From contig CADBRA010000049.1 of assembly GCA_902796965.1 (NCBI GenBank), positions 1 to 58,151 of the forward strand: DNA of 58,151 nucleotides, in the 5' to 3' direction. The notes under the pieces were generated by a model that was not told the origin of the DNA, made no database searches, and worked only from the letters and a program-made list of their open reading frames with translations. Made by a program: the position numbers and the translations under genes. Positions 25,301 to 34,000 of the stretch are shown in pieces. Position 1 is the first letter of the stretch. Every line of letters begins with the position of its first letter. The stretch is from an uncultured Eubacteriales bacterium. Its GTDB lineage: Bacteria; Bacillota; Clostridia; Peptostreptococcales; Anaerovoracaceae.

Positions 25301-25330
25301 AAAAGAGCTCCTAAACTTAGGAGCTCTTCT
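25301..25330. terminator. Bidirectional terminator at the end of the panB operon
   Basis: AAGAGCTCCTAA-AC-TTAGGAGCTCTT, 11-12 bp perfect. On the minus strand it is followed by seven T, so it terminates the fchA-folD-panB transcript. Confidence 0.85.
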
Positions 25331-25360
25331 GACATAACAATATCCGTTTATAATTATTCG

Positions 25361-25387
25361 TTTTTGAGATGAGTTTTATCTCAAAAA
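25361..25387. terminator. Second hairpin after panB
   Basis: TTTTTGAGAT-GAGTTTT-ATCTCAAAAA is a perfect 10-bp stem, T-rich in both orientations. It may be a first terminator before the one at 25301. Confidence 0.6.
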
Positions 25388-25479
25388 ACAGCTTCTCATA
25401 TCATTAAAGCATCTGCGTGCCAGTACATTTGAAAAATTTCCAAGCTGTCAGACGCAGTGTAAATGATATAGAATATTTT

Positions 25480-26430
25480 TTATTTGTCGTGGTCTTCGTC
25501 GGAATTGTTCTGATCTCTGCCGGCGCCCGGAACAAGGTTTTTAAGTCCGTCTCTTATAGTTCTGAAGCCGCCTTTTATATCATCGAGTCCGATAGGCTCC
25601 TTAAGCGAAGATATGTCTTCTTCTGTTACTCCGCCGAATGTGTTTTCCTCTGCCGGGAATGTGCCTTCCTTTACTTCTTTTATATAATCCGCAATTCCTT
25701 CTGTCGCCTCTGTGCCGAGATCTCTGAACTTCTTGACGAACTTGGCTTTGAAGTCACCGGAAAGACCCAGAACATCGTGGAATACGAGAACCTGTCCGTC
25801 AGTGCCGGCACCTGCTCCGATTCCGATCACAGGGATTGTGAGTATCTTGCTTATGTGCTCAGCGAGTACTCCCGGAACGCATTCGAACACAACCATGAAT
25901 GCTCCGGCACGTTCTACAGCAAGTGCATCGTCGAGAACCTTCTGCGCGGCTTCGCCTCTGCCCTGTACCTTATGTCCGCCGAGCATAGCTGTAGTCTGAG
26001 GGGTGAGGCCGATATGGGCGCATACAGGAATGCCGGCACTCGTTATCGCGCGGATCGTGTCTTCCATATTTACACCGCCCTCCATCTTGACAGCGTCGCA
26101 ACGTCCCTCTTTCATGAAACGGACAGCGCTTGCTACAGCCTGTTCAGGTGATACATGATATGAACCGAACGGCATGTCGCCGATGACGAACGTGCCTGGT
26201 GCTCCCTTGACAACGGCTTTTGTGTGATGGATCATCGTATCGAGCGTTGCGCCTACAGTCGAGTCGTCTCCGAGTACTACCATCTGCAGCGAATCTCCTA
26301 CCAGTATGGTGTCGACTCCCGCCTGTTCAGCAAAAGAAGCCATCGGATAGTCATAAGCTGTTATCATTGTGATTTTTTCGCCGTTGTTCTTCATTTCCTG
26401 AAGCGTGAGTACGTTCTTTTTCTTAGCCAT
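25480..26430 (-). CDS. panB: 3-methyl-2-oxobutanoate hydroxymethyltransferase
   Basis: A 316-residue enzyme that transfers a hydroxymethyl group from methylene-THF to ketoisovalerate, the first committed step to pantothenate. Motifs TAYDYPMASF, GDSLQMVVLG, DMPFGSY, VKMEGG and HIGLTPQ are clear. The usual protein is about 265-275 residues; here there is a polar C-terminal extension of about 40 residues (KEPIGLDDIKGGFRTIRDGL onward). ATG 26430 follows GGAGGTAAAACAA; an in-frame TTG at 26445 overlaps that site. panC and panD are not in the window. The link to folD/fchA is the shared methylene-THF. Confidence 0.95.
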   Translation of the reverse strand: MAKKKNVLTLQEMKNNGEKITMITAYDYPMASFAEQAGVDTILVGDSLQMVVLGDDSTVGATLDTMIHHTKAVVKGAPGTFVIGDMPFGSYHVSPEQAVASAVRFMKEGRCDAVKMEGGVNMEDTIRAITSAGIPVCAHIGLTPQTTAMLGGHKVQGRGEAAQKVLDDALAVERAGAFMVVFECVPGVLAEHISKILTIPVIGIGAGAGTDGQVLVFHDVLGLSGDFKAKFVKKFRDLGTEATEGIADYIKEVKEGTFPAEENTFGGVTEEDISSLKEPIGLDDIKGGFRTIRDGLKNLVPGAGRDQNNSDEDHDK

Positions 26431-26517
26431 TTGTTTTACCTCCAATGTATGACGCTGACTTGCTCAGCTGTCATTCCGGTTAATGCGCATATAGAGACTC
26501 ATGCGCTCTGTTAAAAT

Positions 26518-27366
26518 TTATATGTATCTCTCCGCCGATTCCACAAGATGTCTTAAGAGTATTGTCGATGTGATGCCGCCGACCCCTCCGGGAACGGGAC
26601 TTACGGCCGCGGCTTTTTTGATGACTTTGTCAAAATCGACGTCTCCTGTCATCTTTCCATTTTCGTCGAAGTTAATACCAACATCTATCACCGTAGTATT
26701 TTCAGAAACATATTCCGGTCCGAAGAATCCCGGCTTTCCTATTCCCGTAACGAGGATGTCGGCGTTTCTGGTAATGTCTGCAAGATTTCTGGTATGAGAA
26801 TGGCAGACAGTAACCGTGGCATTTCTGCGCAGGAAAAGCATAGAAAGCGGCTTGCCTACTACGAGACTTCTGTTGACAATGACTACATTTGCTCCGTCAA
26901 GATTATATCCGTAGTGATCGAGAAGTGCGATCACTGCTTCTGGAGTGCATGGAGCAAAGCCCGCCTTCTGCCCTGTGAAAAGATTCTTGAGATTGTTAGG
27001 GTTCATGCAGTCAATATCTTTATCTACTGACATTATACTGCAAATAAGTTCATCGTCAATATGGTCAGGCAGAGGCCTGAATACAAGAATTCCGTGTACA
27101 GATCTGTCACTGTTGAGCTGGCTGAGTTCAAGCTCAAGCTGTCTTTGTGTCACATCTCTGTCAACCTGACAGGTGATATGTGAAATGCCGATCGAATCGC
27201 AGATTTTAAAGACTCTGTTCTCGTATGCGACATCATCGCGCCTGGCACCTGACCTCAGGATCGCGAGCTTGGGCGCGATTCTGTTTTTTCTCAGTCTCTC
27301 TGCTCTTTTGCGGATATCAGCTCTTATGTTTTCAGTTACAGGTTTTCCATATAATATTTCTGACAT
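26518..27366 (-). CDS. folD: Methylene-THF dehydrogenase / methenyl-THF cyclohydrolase
   Basis: A 282-residue bifunctional FolD that interconverts methylene-, methenyl- and 10-formyl-THF. Signature segments: VFRPLPDHID, VVNRSLVVGKPLSMLFLRRNATVTVCHS and VSPVPGGVGGITSTIL. The catalytic Lys region (residues 40-60) reads ARRDDVAYENRVFKICDSIGI; the position usually held by the Y-x3-K motif appears as YENRVFK, with spacing typical of clostridial FolD. AAGGAG precedes ATG 27366, 20 nt from the fchA stop. Confidence 0.93.
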   Translation of the reverse strand: MSEILYGKPVTENIRADIRKRAERLRKNRIAPKLAILRSGARRDDVAYENRVFKICDSIGISHITCQVDRDVTQRQLELELSQLNSDRSVHGILVFRPLPDHIDDELICSIMSVDKDIDCMNPNNLKNLFTGQKAGFAPCTPEAVIALLDHYGYNLDGANVVIVNRSLVVGKPLSMLFLRRNATVTVCHSHTRNLADITRNADILVTGIGKPGFFGPEYVSENTTVIDVGINFDENGKMTGDVDFDKVIKKAAAVSPVPGGVGGITSTILLRHLVESAERYI

Positions 27367-27385
27367 ATTACTCCTTGTTTACAGA

Positions 27386-28009
27386 TCACATGCATGCTTT
27401 TTCCACGCGGCTGTATGTTTCGCCGGCTGTCCTGATTCCTGCTGAATATGCTTTTTCGAGCCGTTCAGAAAATTCGGCTTTTTTTTCTTCGTCTTTCATC
27501 TGCCTGAGGTTTATAAGCACGTTGAGTCTCGCACCCTTGAGGGCAGCTTCAATCATTGCGGCTCCTGTTCCGGCATCGCTTATGACGAGTCTGTTTCCAA
27601 GTTCTGAAAATCTGTTTAGAATCACGAGCGCATCCGCGCACAATTCAGCAAGTCTGAGAGGAGCTTCTGCAGCTGGCACAAGACCTTTCTGTATCGCAGC
27701 TGTTCGTGCCGCTTTCTCTTCTTCTGTAGCTGAAGGAAGTTTGTAAGCTTCTGCGAGCGGCTTGAATGATGTGACGTCCAGCATGACAGCATCCTTGAAT
27801 TTTGCAGTCAGCTCTTTTGAATTTTTTATCAGCTCGGCCATCTCTTCTTCGTGGCCGGCAATGCTTTTTTTGTCTTTTGACAGCTCCCCCACCATGGTTC
27901 CGAGAGCTGCTCCGAGAGCGCCGGCCAATGCAGACGCGCTGCCGCCGCCCGGAACAGGAAGAGACGAACCTAACTCATTTATAAATTGCGTACATGATTT
28001 TGAAAGCAT
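27386..28009 (-). CDS. fchA: Formiminotransferase-cyclodeaminase family, methenyl-THF cyclohydrolase (FchA)
   Basis: A 207-residue all-helical protein of the cyclodeaminase family. SLPVPGGGSASALAGALGAAL (residues 15-35, given here in part as PVPGGGSASAL) is diagnostic. In clostridia FchA acts as methenyl-THF cyclohydrolase or cyclodeaminase next to FolD and Fhs. AAGGAG precedes ATG 28009. It is first of the fchA-folD-panB operon. Both a glycine/serine one-carbon role and a histidine/purine-degradation (formimino-THF) role are possible. Confidence 0.9.
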   Translation of the reverse strand: MLSKSCTQFINELGSSLPVPGGGSASALAGALGAALGTMVGELSKDKKSIAGHEEEMAELIKNSKELTAKFKDAVMLDVTSFKPLAEAYKLPSATEEEKAARTAAIQKGLVPAAEAPLRLAELCADALVILNRFSELGNRLVISDAGTGAAMIEAALKGARLNVLINLRQMKDEEKKAEFSERLEKAYSAGIRTAGETYSRVEKACM

Positions 28010-28120
28010 TTAGAACTCCTTCGCAAAACAACGGCGGTATTGCCGTTTCTGGATATCTGCCGGTCAGGCAGAGCGGAAGAAAATATTCATTTTGCGGTAC
28101 AGCGTCATGCTGTGTTAAAC

Positions 28121-28217
28121 GAACCACTCCGGCCTAAAGGCAACAGACTTCATATACATAACGCTGCTTTTTAAGCCACTCATCACACCACTTGAATGTA
28201 ATGTATTTTCCGGCTGC
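28121..28217 (-). mobile_element. Possible insertion-element end with short coding remnant
   Basis: On the minus strand a 27-codon open stretch without start (including TFKWCDEWLKKQRYVYEVC) ends at TAG (28134-28136), whose stop overlaps the palindrome GCCTTTAGGC, followed by CGGAGTGGTTC. A stop codon running into a GCCTTTAGGC-type hairpin resembles IS605-family right ends. I do not recognise the residue string itself. Confidence 0.25.
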
Positions 28218-28260
28218 TTATTTATAAAATGATGATCAGAAAAATGCGTATAAACAAAAC

Positions 28261-28444
28261 AAGTATCCCGAGATGCCGTCTGATTACTAATTCACTCCCT
28301 ATCAGCCTGATAGGTGGGTACTCTGCCGAGATCTTCTGTCTTCCTCAGCGTGCGAGGCACGGCATAAGATATCGATAACTCCGAGTTCCCGTGAAAATAA
28401 TGTAGGTTAAATTACATAACCATAACGAACATCCCAGGATACTT
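28261..28444 (-). ncRNA. ssrS: 6S RNA candidate
   Basis: On the minus strand the ends AAGTATCCTGGGATG (28444-28430) and CATCTCGGGATACTT (28275-28261) pair over 15 bp with two G.U, enclosing 154 nt. Internally, GGGAACTC/GAGTACCC continues toward an apical arm with GTGC-CTC-GCAC, and CCTATCAG/CTGATAGG forms a small hairpin on the 3' side. A long closing stem, a large asymmetric bubble with a 3'-side hairpin and a total of 184 nt fit the 6S fold that binds RNA polymerase-sigma-A. GTTTTGTTT follows the 3' end. A leader of fchA is the alternative. Confidence 0.5.
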
Positions 28445-28453
28445 TACGAAGCT

Positions 28454-28474
28454 CATGCGGGTTCGGCCCGCATG
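28454..28474. terminator. GC-rich hairpin after yebC
   Basis: CATGCGGG-TTCGG-CCCGCATG is a perfect 8-bp stem 20 bp beyond the yebC stop. No T-run follows on the minus strand, so termination may be incomplete; it lies just 5' of the 6S candidate. Confidence 0.5.
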
Positions 28475-28493
28475 AACCTGTATGCTTGATTTA

Positions 28494-29219
28494 TTATTCT
28501 GAAAGATCGAGCGAGCAGTTGGTTGTAACCTTCTGCACGTCATCGTTTTCCTCAAGCTCGGAAACGAGCTTTTTGAGGGATTTAATGTCTGATTCGCTTT
28601 CAGGAGCTGATTCTATCGAAGGCAGATAATCGATTTCAGCATTTGCTATGACATATCCGGCTTTTTCTATAGCTTCCTGGACAGCATCGAAATCATCTAC
28701 AGTTGTATAGATGACATAGCCGTCATCCTCTGAAGCCATGTCTTCCATTCCGGCTTCCATTCCGACTTCCATGAGAGAATCCTCATCTACGCCGTCAGCC
28801 TTTTCGATTTCTATAACACCTTTTCTTTCAAACATGTACGATACGCAGCCCGGCTTGCCCAGATTGCCGTTATGCCTGTCGAAAGAGTGTTTTACAAACG
28901 AGGTCGTTCTGTTGTTATTGTCAGTCAGAACATTTACGATCATAGCGACTCCGCCGGGGCCGTATCCTTCGAATGACTCTTCAACGTATGATTCACCCTC
29001 GAGCTCGCCTGTACCTTTTTTTATGGCTCTTTCGATTTTGTCATTAGGCATATTGATGCCTTTTGCTCTCTCGATAGCGTGCTTGAGCGATACGTTATAA
29101 TCAGGATCTCCGCCTGCCTTTGCCGCAATTGTGATTACTCTCGCGTATTTTGTAAAGTTTGCCGATCTCTTGGCGTCCTGTGCAGCCTTTCTGCCGGCAA
29201 TCGTACCATGTCTTCCCAT
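28494..29219 (-). CDS. YebC/PmpR family protein
   Basis: A 241-residue YebC-family protein (MGRHGTIAGRKAAQDAKR ... GPGGVAMIVNVLTDNNNRT ... GCVSYMFERKGVI). Members are described as DNA-binding regulators and, more recently, as factors that relieve ribosome stalling at proline stretches. All three domains are present at normal length. AAGGAGA lies 11 nt before ATG 29219. The neighbouring ruvC genes common in other phyla are absent. Confidence 0.95.
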   Translation of the reverse strand: MGRHGTIAGRKAAQDAKRSANFTKYARVITIAAKAGGDPDYNVSLKHAIERAKGINMPNDKIERAIKKGTGELEGESYVEESFEGYGPGGVAMIVNVLTDNNNRTTSFVKHSFDRHNGNLGKPGCVSYMFERKGVIEIEKADGVDEDSLMEVGMEAGMEDMASEDDGYVIYTTVDDFDAVQEAIEKAGYVIANAEIDYLPSIESAPESESDIKSLKKLVSELEENDDVQKVTTNCSLDLSE

Positions 29220-29328
29220 TTAACTGATATTCTCCTTAATTGATTTTATTTCAACTTTGATGATTATAGCACAGTTTTATATCGTGTTCAATGATAGATC
29301 AAAACTCAATTATAAGCTGTGAATTGTT

Positions 29329-30687
29329 CTAATTTCTCATCGAATGAACCGGTGCAGGTATCCGGCCGCCCCTTTCTGCGAGCCTGCTGCATCCGAATTT
29401 GCTTACCGGCATCACAGGAGCAGTTCCGAGGAGACCGCCGAGTTCTATTTCATCGCCTTCTTTTTTACCAATAACAGGAATGAGTCTCACTGCCGTTGTT
29501 TTTCCGTTTATTACTCCGATGGCCGCTTCGTCGGCTATAATGCCGGTTATAGTCGATGCCGGAGTGTCACCCGGAATGGCGATCATGTCGAGTCCTACGG
29601 AGCATACACACGTCATAGCCTCGAGTTTTTCTATGGATATGGAGCCGCTCTTTGCAGCAGCGATCATGCCCTCGTCTTCGCTGACAGGAATGAATGCTCC
29701 GCTGAGTCCGCCTACGTGCGATGATGCCATTATGCCGCCTTTTTTTACGGCATCGTTTAACATAGCCAGTGCAGCCGTCGTTCCAGGTGCGCCGCAGCTG
29801 TCGACTCCTATTTCTTCAAGAACTCTCGCTATACTGTCGCCGATTGCAGGTGTAGGTGCAAGTGAAAGATCGACGATTCCGAACGGAGTATCGAGTCTCT
29901 TTGATGCTTCGCTTGCTACGAGCATGCCCATGCGCGTTACTTTGAACGCAGCTTTTTTTATCGTATCGGCAACAACATCAAACGGCTGTTCGCGGCAGCT
30001 TTCGAGAGCTTCCTTTATTACTCCCGGACCGCTTACACCGACGTTTATTACAGTGTCGGCCTCTCCTACTCCGTGGAATGCGCCGGCCATGAACGGATTG
30101 TCTTCGACGGCATTAGCAAACACTACGAGCTTTGCGCAGCCGATGCTGTCACGGTCTGCTGTTTTTTCAGCTGTTTCCTTTATGATTCTGCCCATCATGC
30201 TTACGGCATCCATGTTTATTCCTGATCTGGTTGAACCTACATTGACAGACGAGCAGACAAGGTCTGTGACGCTCAGTGCTTCAGGGATAGATCTGATGAG
30301 TATTTCATCGCCTTTTGACATGCCTTTTTGGACGAGAGCAGAAAAGCCTCCGATGAAGTTTACTCCTGTCTCCTTTGCTGCCTTGTCGAGCATCACGGCA
30401 AATTTCACATAGTCTGTGTCCATGCTCGCTCCCGCCGCTATCGCCATCGGTGTTACGGAAATTCTCTTGTGGATGATCGGAATTCCGAATTCTCTTTCGA
30501 TGCTTTCGCCTGCAGAGACGAGATTCTCCGCTTTTCTGCAGATCTTGTCATACATGCGCTGGCGCGCTATGTCGCCGTTTGAGTGGCCGCAGTCGAGCAG
30601 TGAGATACCCATAGTGATAGTACGTATATCGAGCTTCTCTTTGTCGAACATATGGAGAGTCTGCATCACGTTATCAAAATTAATCAA
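29329..30687 (-). CDS. DUF711 (UPF0210) PFL-family protein
   Basis: A 452-residue protein of the UPF0210/DUF711 family. It shares the PFL-like fold but has no glycyl-radical motif; function is unknown. I set the start at TTG 30687, giving [20 protein letters not shown] as the N terminus and the usual family length, with GAGAGGACAAC upstream. The open frame extends 14 codons further without a ribosome binding site. Recognisable blocks: [43 protein letters not shown] and a C-terminal [15 protein letters not shown]. It follows the ACT-domain gene, its usual partner. Confidence 0.92.
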   Translation of the reverse strand: MINFDNVMQTLHMFDKEKLDIRTITMGISLLDCGHSNGDIARQRMYDKICRKAENLVSAGESIEREFGIPIIHKRISVTPMAIAAGASMDTDYVKFAVMLDKAAKETGVNFIGGFSALVQKGMSKGDEILIRSIPEALSVTDLVCSSVNVGSTRSGINMDAVSMMGRIIKETAEKTADRDSIGCAKLVVFANAVEDNPFMAGAFHGVGEADTVINVGVSGPGVIKEALESCREQPFDVVADTIKKAAFKVTRMGMLVASEASKRLDTPFGIVDLSLAPTPAIGDSIARVLEEIGVDSCGAPGTTAALAMLNDAVKKGGIMASSHVGGLSGAFIPVSEDEGMIAAAKSGSISIEKLEAMTCVCSVGLDMIAIPGDTPASTITGIIADEAAIGVINGKTTAVRLIPVIGKKEGDEIELGGLLGTAPVMPVSKFGCSRLAERGGRIPAPVHSMRN

Positions 30688-30744
30688 TTGTTGTCCTCTC
30701 TTTCGTGCATCCCAGTCATTTTTCTGCAAAAAGGTATCATTTGA

Positions 30745-31014
30745 TTACAGTTCGCTCATTGCGTTAAAGATACCCTCATGCTGAATCCTAATGTTGACAC
30801 CGATCTCATTTCCTTTTTCTTCGAGTTTTTTCTGGATTTCCTCAAATGAAACAGGCATGCTTGACGTGTCGACTACCATGATCATCGTGAAAAGATCCTG
30901 CATGATCGTCTGATTGATGTCAAGTATGTTAACATCGTATTCTGCGAGCACGGAAGACACATTGTAGATGATTCCGATTTTATCCTGTCCGATAACAGTG
31001 ATTACAGCCTTCAT
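30745..31014 (-). CDS. ACT domain protein (UPF0237)
   Basis: An 89-residue stand-alone ACT domain (ITVIGQDKIGIIYNVSSVLAE ... shown in part as GQDKIGIIYNVSSVLAEY) of the UPF0237 family. ACT domains bind amino acids and regulate partners; this family is nearly always next to DUF711 genes. ATG 31014 lies 2 nt past the activase stop, and its ribosome binding site AAAAAGGAG is within the activase coding sequence, so translation is coupled. Confidence 0.92.
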   Translation of the reverse strand: MKAVITVIGQDKIGIIYNVSSVLAEYDVNILDINQTIMQDLFTMIMVVDTSSMPVSFEEIQKKLEEKGNEIGVNIRIQHEGIFNAMSEL

Positions 31015-31016
31015 AG

Positions 31017-34000
31017 TCAGATTACTCCTTTTTCGTTTGCGTTTTGTTTTTCCTGTTCTATTTCCTGTTCGAGATTCCTGTGGGCCGTGGTCATCATGAG
31101 TTTTATTCTGTTGAGCTGGTTTACGTTGCTCGCGCCCGGGTCGTAATCTATTGCGACTATGTTTGATTTAGGGTTGAGCTTTCTCAGCGGTCTTATCATT
31201 CCTTTGCCTGTCACGTGGTTAGGCAGGCACGCGAACGGCTGAAGGCACACGATGTTTTCGACACCGCTGTCGAGAAGTTCTGTCATTTCGCCTGCGAGCA
31301 GCCATCCCTCGCCGCACTGTGTACCGAGCGATGTGACTTTTTCCGCCTTTTCAGCGATTTTGTCGACATGCAGAGGCGGTTCAAATCTTCTGCTTTTTCC
31401 GAGTTCTTTTACTACGACGTTTCTGTAGTGATTTATTGCGTCTATGCCGATCTTTGAGCCTTTGTACCAGGCGTATGAGCCGGCCATTTCCTTGTAGTTG
31501 AACTCGTAGTTTTTCATGCAGTACATGAAGAAGTCAAGCAGATCAGGTACTACAGCTTCTCCGCCTTCTTCCTCTATGATCTGAACGATGTTATTGTTGG
31601 CATTAGGATGATATTTTACGAGAATCTCACCTACTACGCCGATCTTAGGCTTCCTGACATCTCTAAGTGGAATTTCGTCAAACTCTTTGACGATCTGCTT
31701 TACATTTCTCTTAAACGTTTTGAAATTGCGGTCGATGACGTTCTGTCTGGCTATCTCATTCCATTTATGATAAAGTCTGTCGACGCTGCCTTTTTCGGCC
31801 TCATAAGGATGAGTGGCGTTTACGAGTCTCATAAACAGGTCACCGTACAGTGTAGCATATAAAATGCCGTAAAGCATCTTTACAGAGAATTTCATACCAG
31901 GATTTTTTTCAAGGCCGACGTAATTTATCGACACAACCGGTACCTGGCCCATGCCGTTTTCCTTAAGTGCTTTTCTTAAAAGAGCGATGTAATTGCTGGC
32001 TCTGCAGCCTCCTCCAGTCTGTGTCATGATGACTGCGGTCTTGTTAAGATCATATTTTCCTGATTTGAGCGTATTTAATATCGAGCCGAGCGTTATGATC
32101 GTCGGATAACACGCGTCGTTGTTTATATACTTCAGGCCTGTATCGACTGCGTCTTTGTCGACAACAGGAAGAAGGTCCACGTTGTATCCCGAGTTGTTGA
32201 ATGCAGTCTGCATGAGATCAAACTGCATAGGTGCCATCTGAGGCATGAGCAGTGTGTAATTCTCTCTCATTTCCCTTGTGAAGACGACTCTCTCAAAAGG
32301 CTTTATCTCAGGGGTACTGTGTAGATCGTGCTCCTTGCGTTCTTCTATTGCAGCTTTGAGCGAACGTATTCTGATTCTGACTGCCCCGAGATTTGTGCCC
32401 TCATCAATCTTGATCAGCGTGTAGAGTTTGTTGTGCTGCGTGAGAATCTCCTGCACTTCGTCTGTCGTAACCGCGTCGAGCCCGCATCCAAATGATGTGA
32501 GCTGTACAAGATCGATATCGTCTCTCGTACCGGCAAAATCAGCGGCTTTGTAGAGTCTCGAATGATACATCCACTGGTCGAGCACTCTAACAGGTCTCTT
32601 TAGGTCTGAGCGTCCGGCAACTGAAGATTCTGTGAGAACTGCGAATCCGAATGAAGCTATTACCTGATCTATGCCATGGTTGATCTCCGGATCGAGATGA
32701 TAAGGCCGGCCTGCGAGAATCACAGCGTGTTTGCCTTTCTTTTCAACATAGTCGAGTATCTCTGTTCCTCTGTCGTAGACGTCCTGCTTGAACTTCCTGT
32801 CTTCTTTGCGTCCTGCATCAACAGCAGCGGAAATCTCTTTTCTGCTTACGCCGTATGAGCGGAATTCCTCGAACAGTCTTTCCTTCAGTCTCTTGTCATC
32901 GTAATAAGGCAGGAAAGGATGCATGAGCGTTACATGGTTTTCAGCGAGAACCTCATCCATATTTCCGGCTATTACTTCAGGATACATCGCAACTATCGGG
33001 CAGTTATAGTGGTTATTTGCGGATTTGTCCTCAATCAGCTCGTAATTCAGTGAAGGATAGAAAATAGTCTTGACTCCGCTGTCGACGAGCCACTGAACGT
33101 GTCCGTGAACGAGCTTGGCTGGATAGCACGCAGTGTCCGATGAAATGGTCTCCATGCCCATCTCATAGATTTCCTTTGTCGATGCCGGCGAGAGCACTAC
33201 TCTGAAGCCGAGTTTCGTCAGGAATGTAAACCAGAACGGATAGTTCTCATGCATGTTGAGAACTCTTGGTATTCCGATGATTCCTCTTCTTGCGTCAGCG
33301 GGATCGAGAGGTTTGTAATAATCGAACAGTCTCTCATACTTGTACTTGAAGAGGTTGTATTCATCCTTTTTCTGAACCTGCTTTCCAGCGCCTCTTTCGC
33401 ACCTGTTGCCCGTGATGAATCTGCTGCCATCATTGAATATATTTATGGTAAGCTGGCAGTTATTCTCGCATTTTCCACATCTGGCAAACTTGTTTTTTAC
33501 AGAGAATGCCTCGAGTTGTTCAGCGTTGAGCACAGATGATACACCATTGCCGGAGTATCTGTCCGTGCCTATGAGCGCCGCTCCGTATGCGCCCATAACA
33601 CCCGCGATGTCAGGTCTTACGACATTTCTTCCGAGAATCTTCTCTATGCTCCTGAGCACAGATTCATTCAGGAATGTGCCGCCCTGAACGATTATGTTTT
33701 CACCGGCTTCTGAAACGTCACGGAGTTTTATGACCTTGTAGAGAGCATTTCTTATTACTGAATATGAAAGTCCGGCTGAGATATCCGCTATATCAGCGCC
33801 TTCCTTCTGAGCCTGCTTTACCTTTGAGTTCATGAAAACAGTGCATCTCGTGCCGAGATCTACAGGATGGCTTGATTCGAGCGCCTCCTCAGCGAACTGT
33901 TCAACGCCCATATCCACACTTTTTGCATATGTTTCAATGAAAGATCCGCATCCTGATGAGCACGCCTCGTTCAGAACAATATCGTAGACAGCTCCATCCT

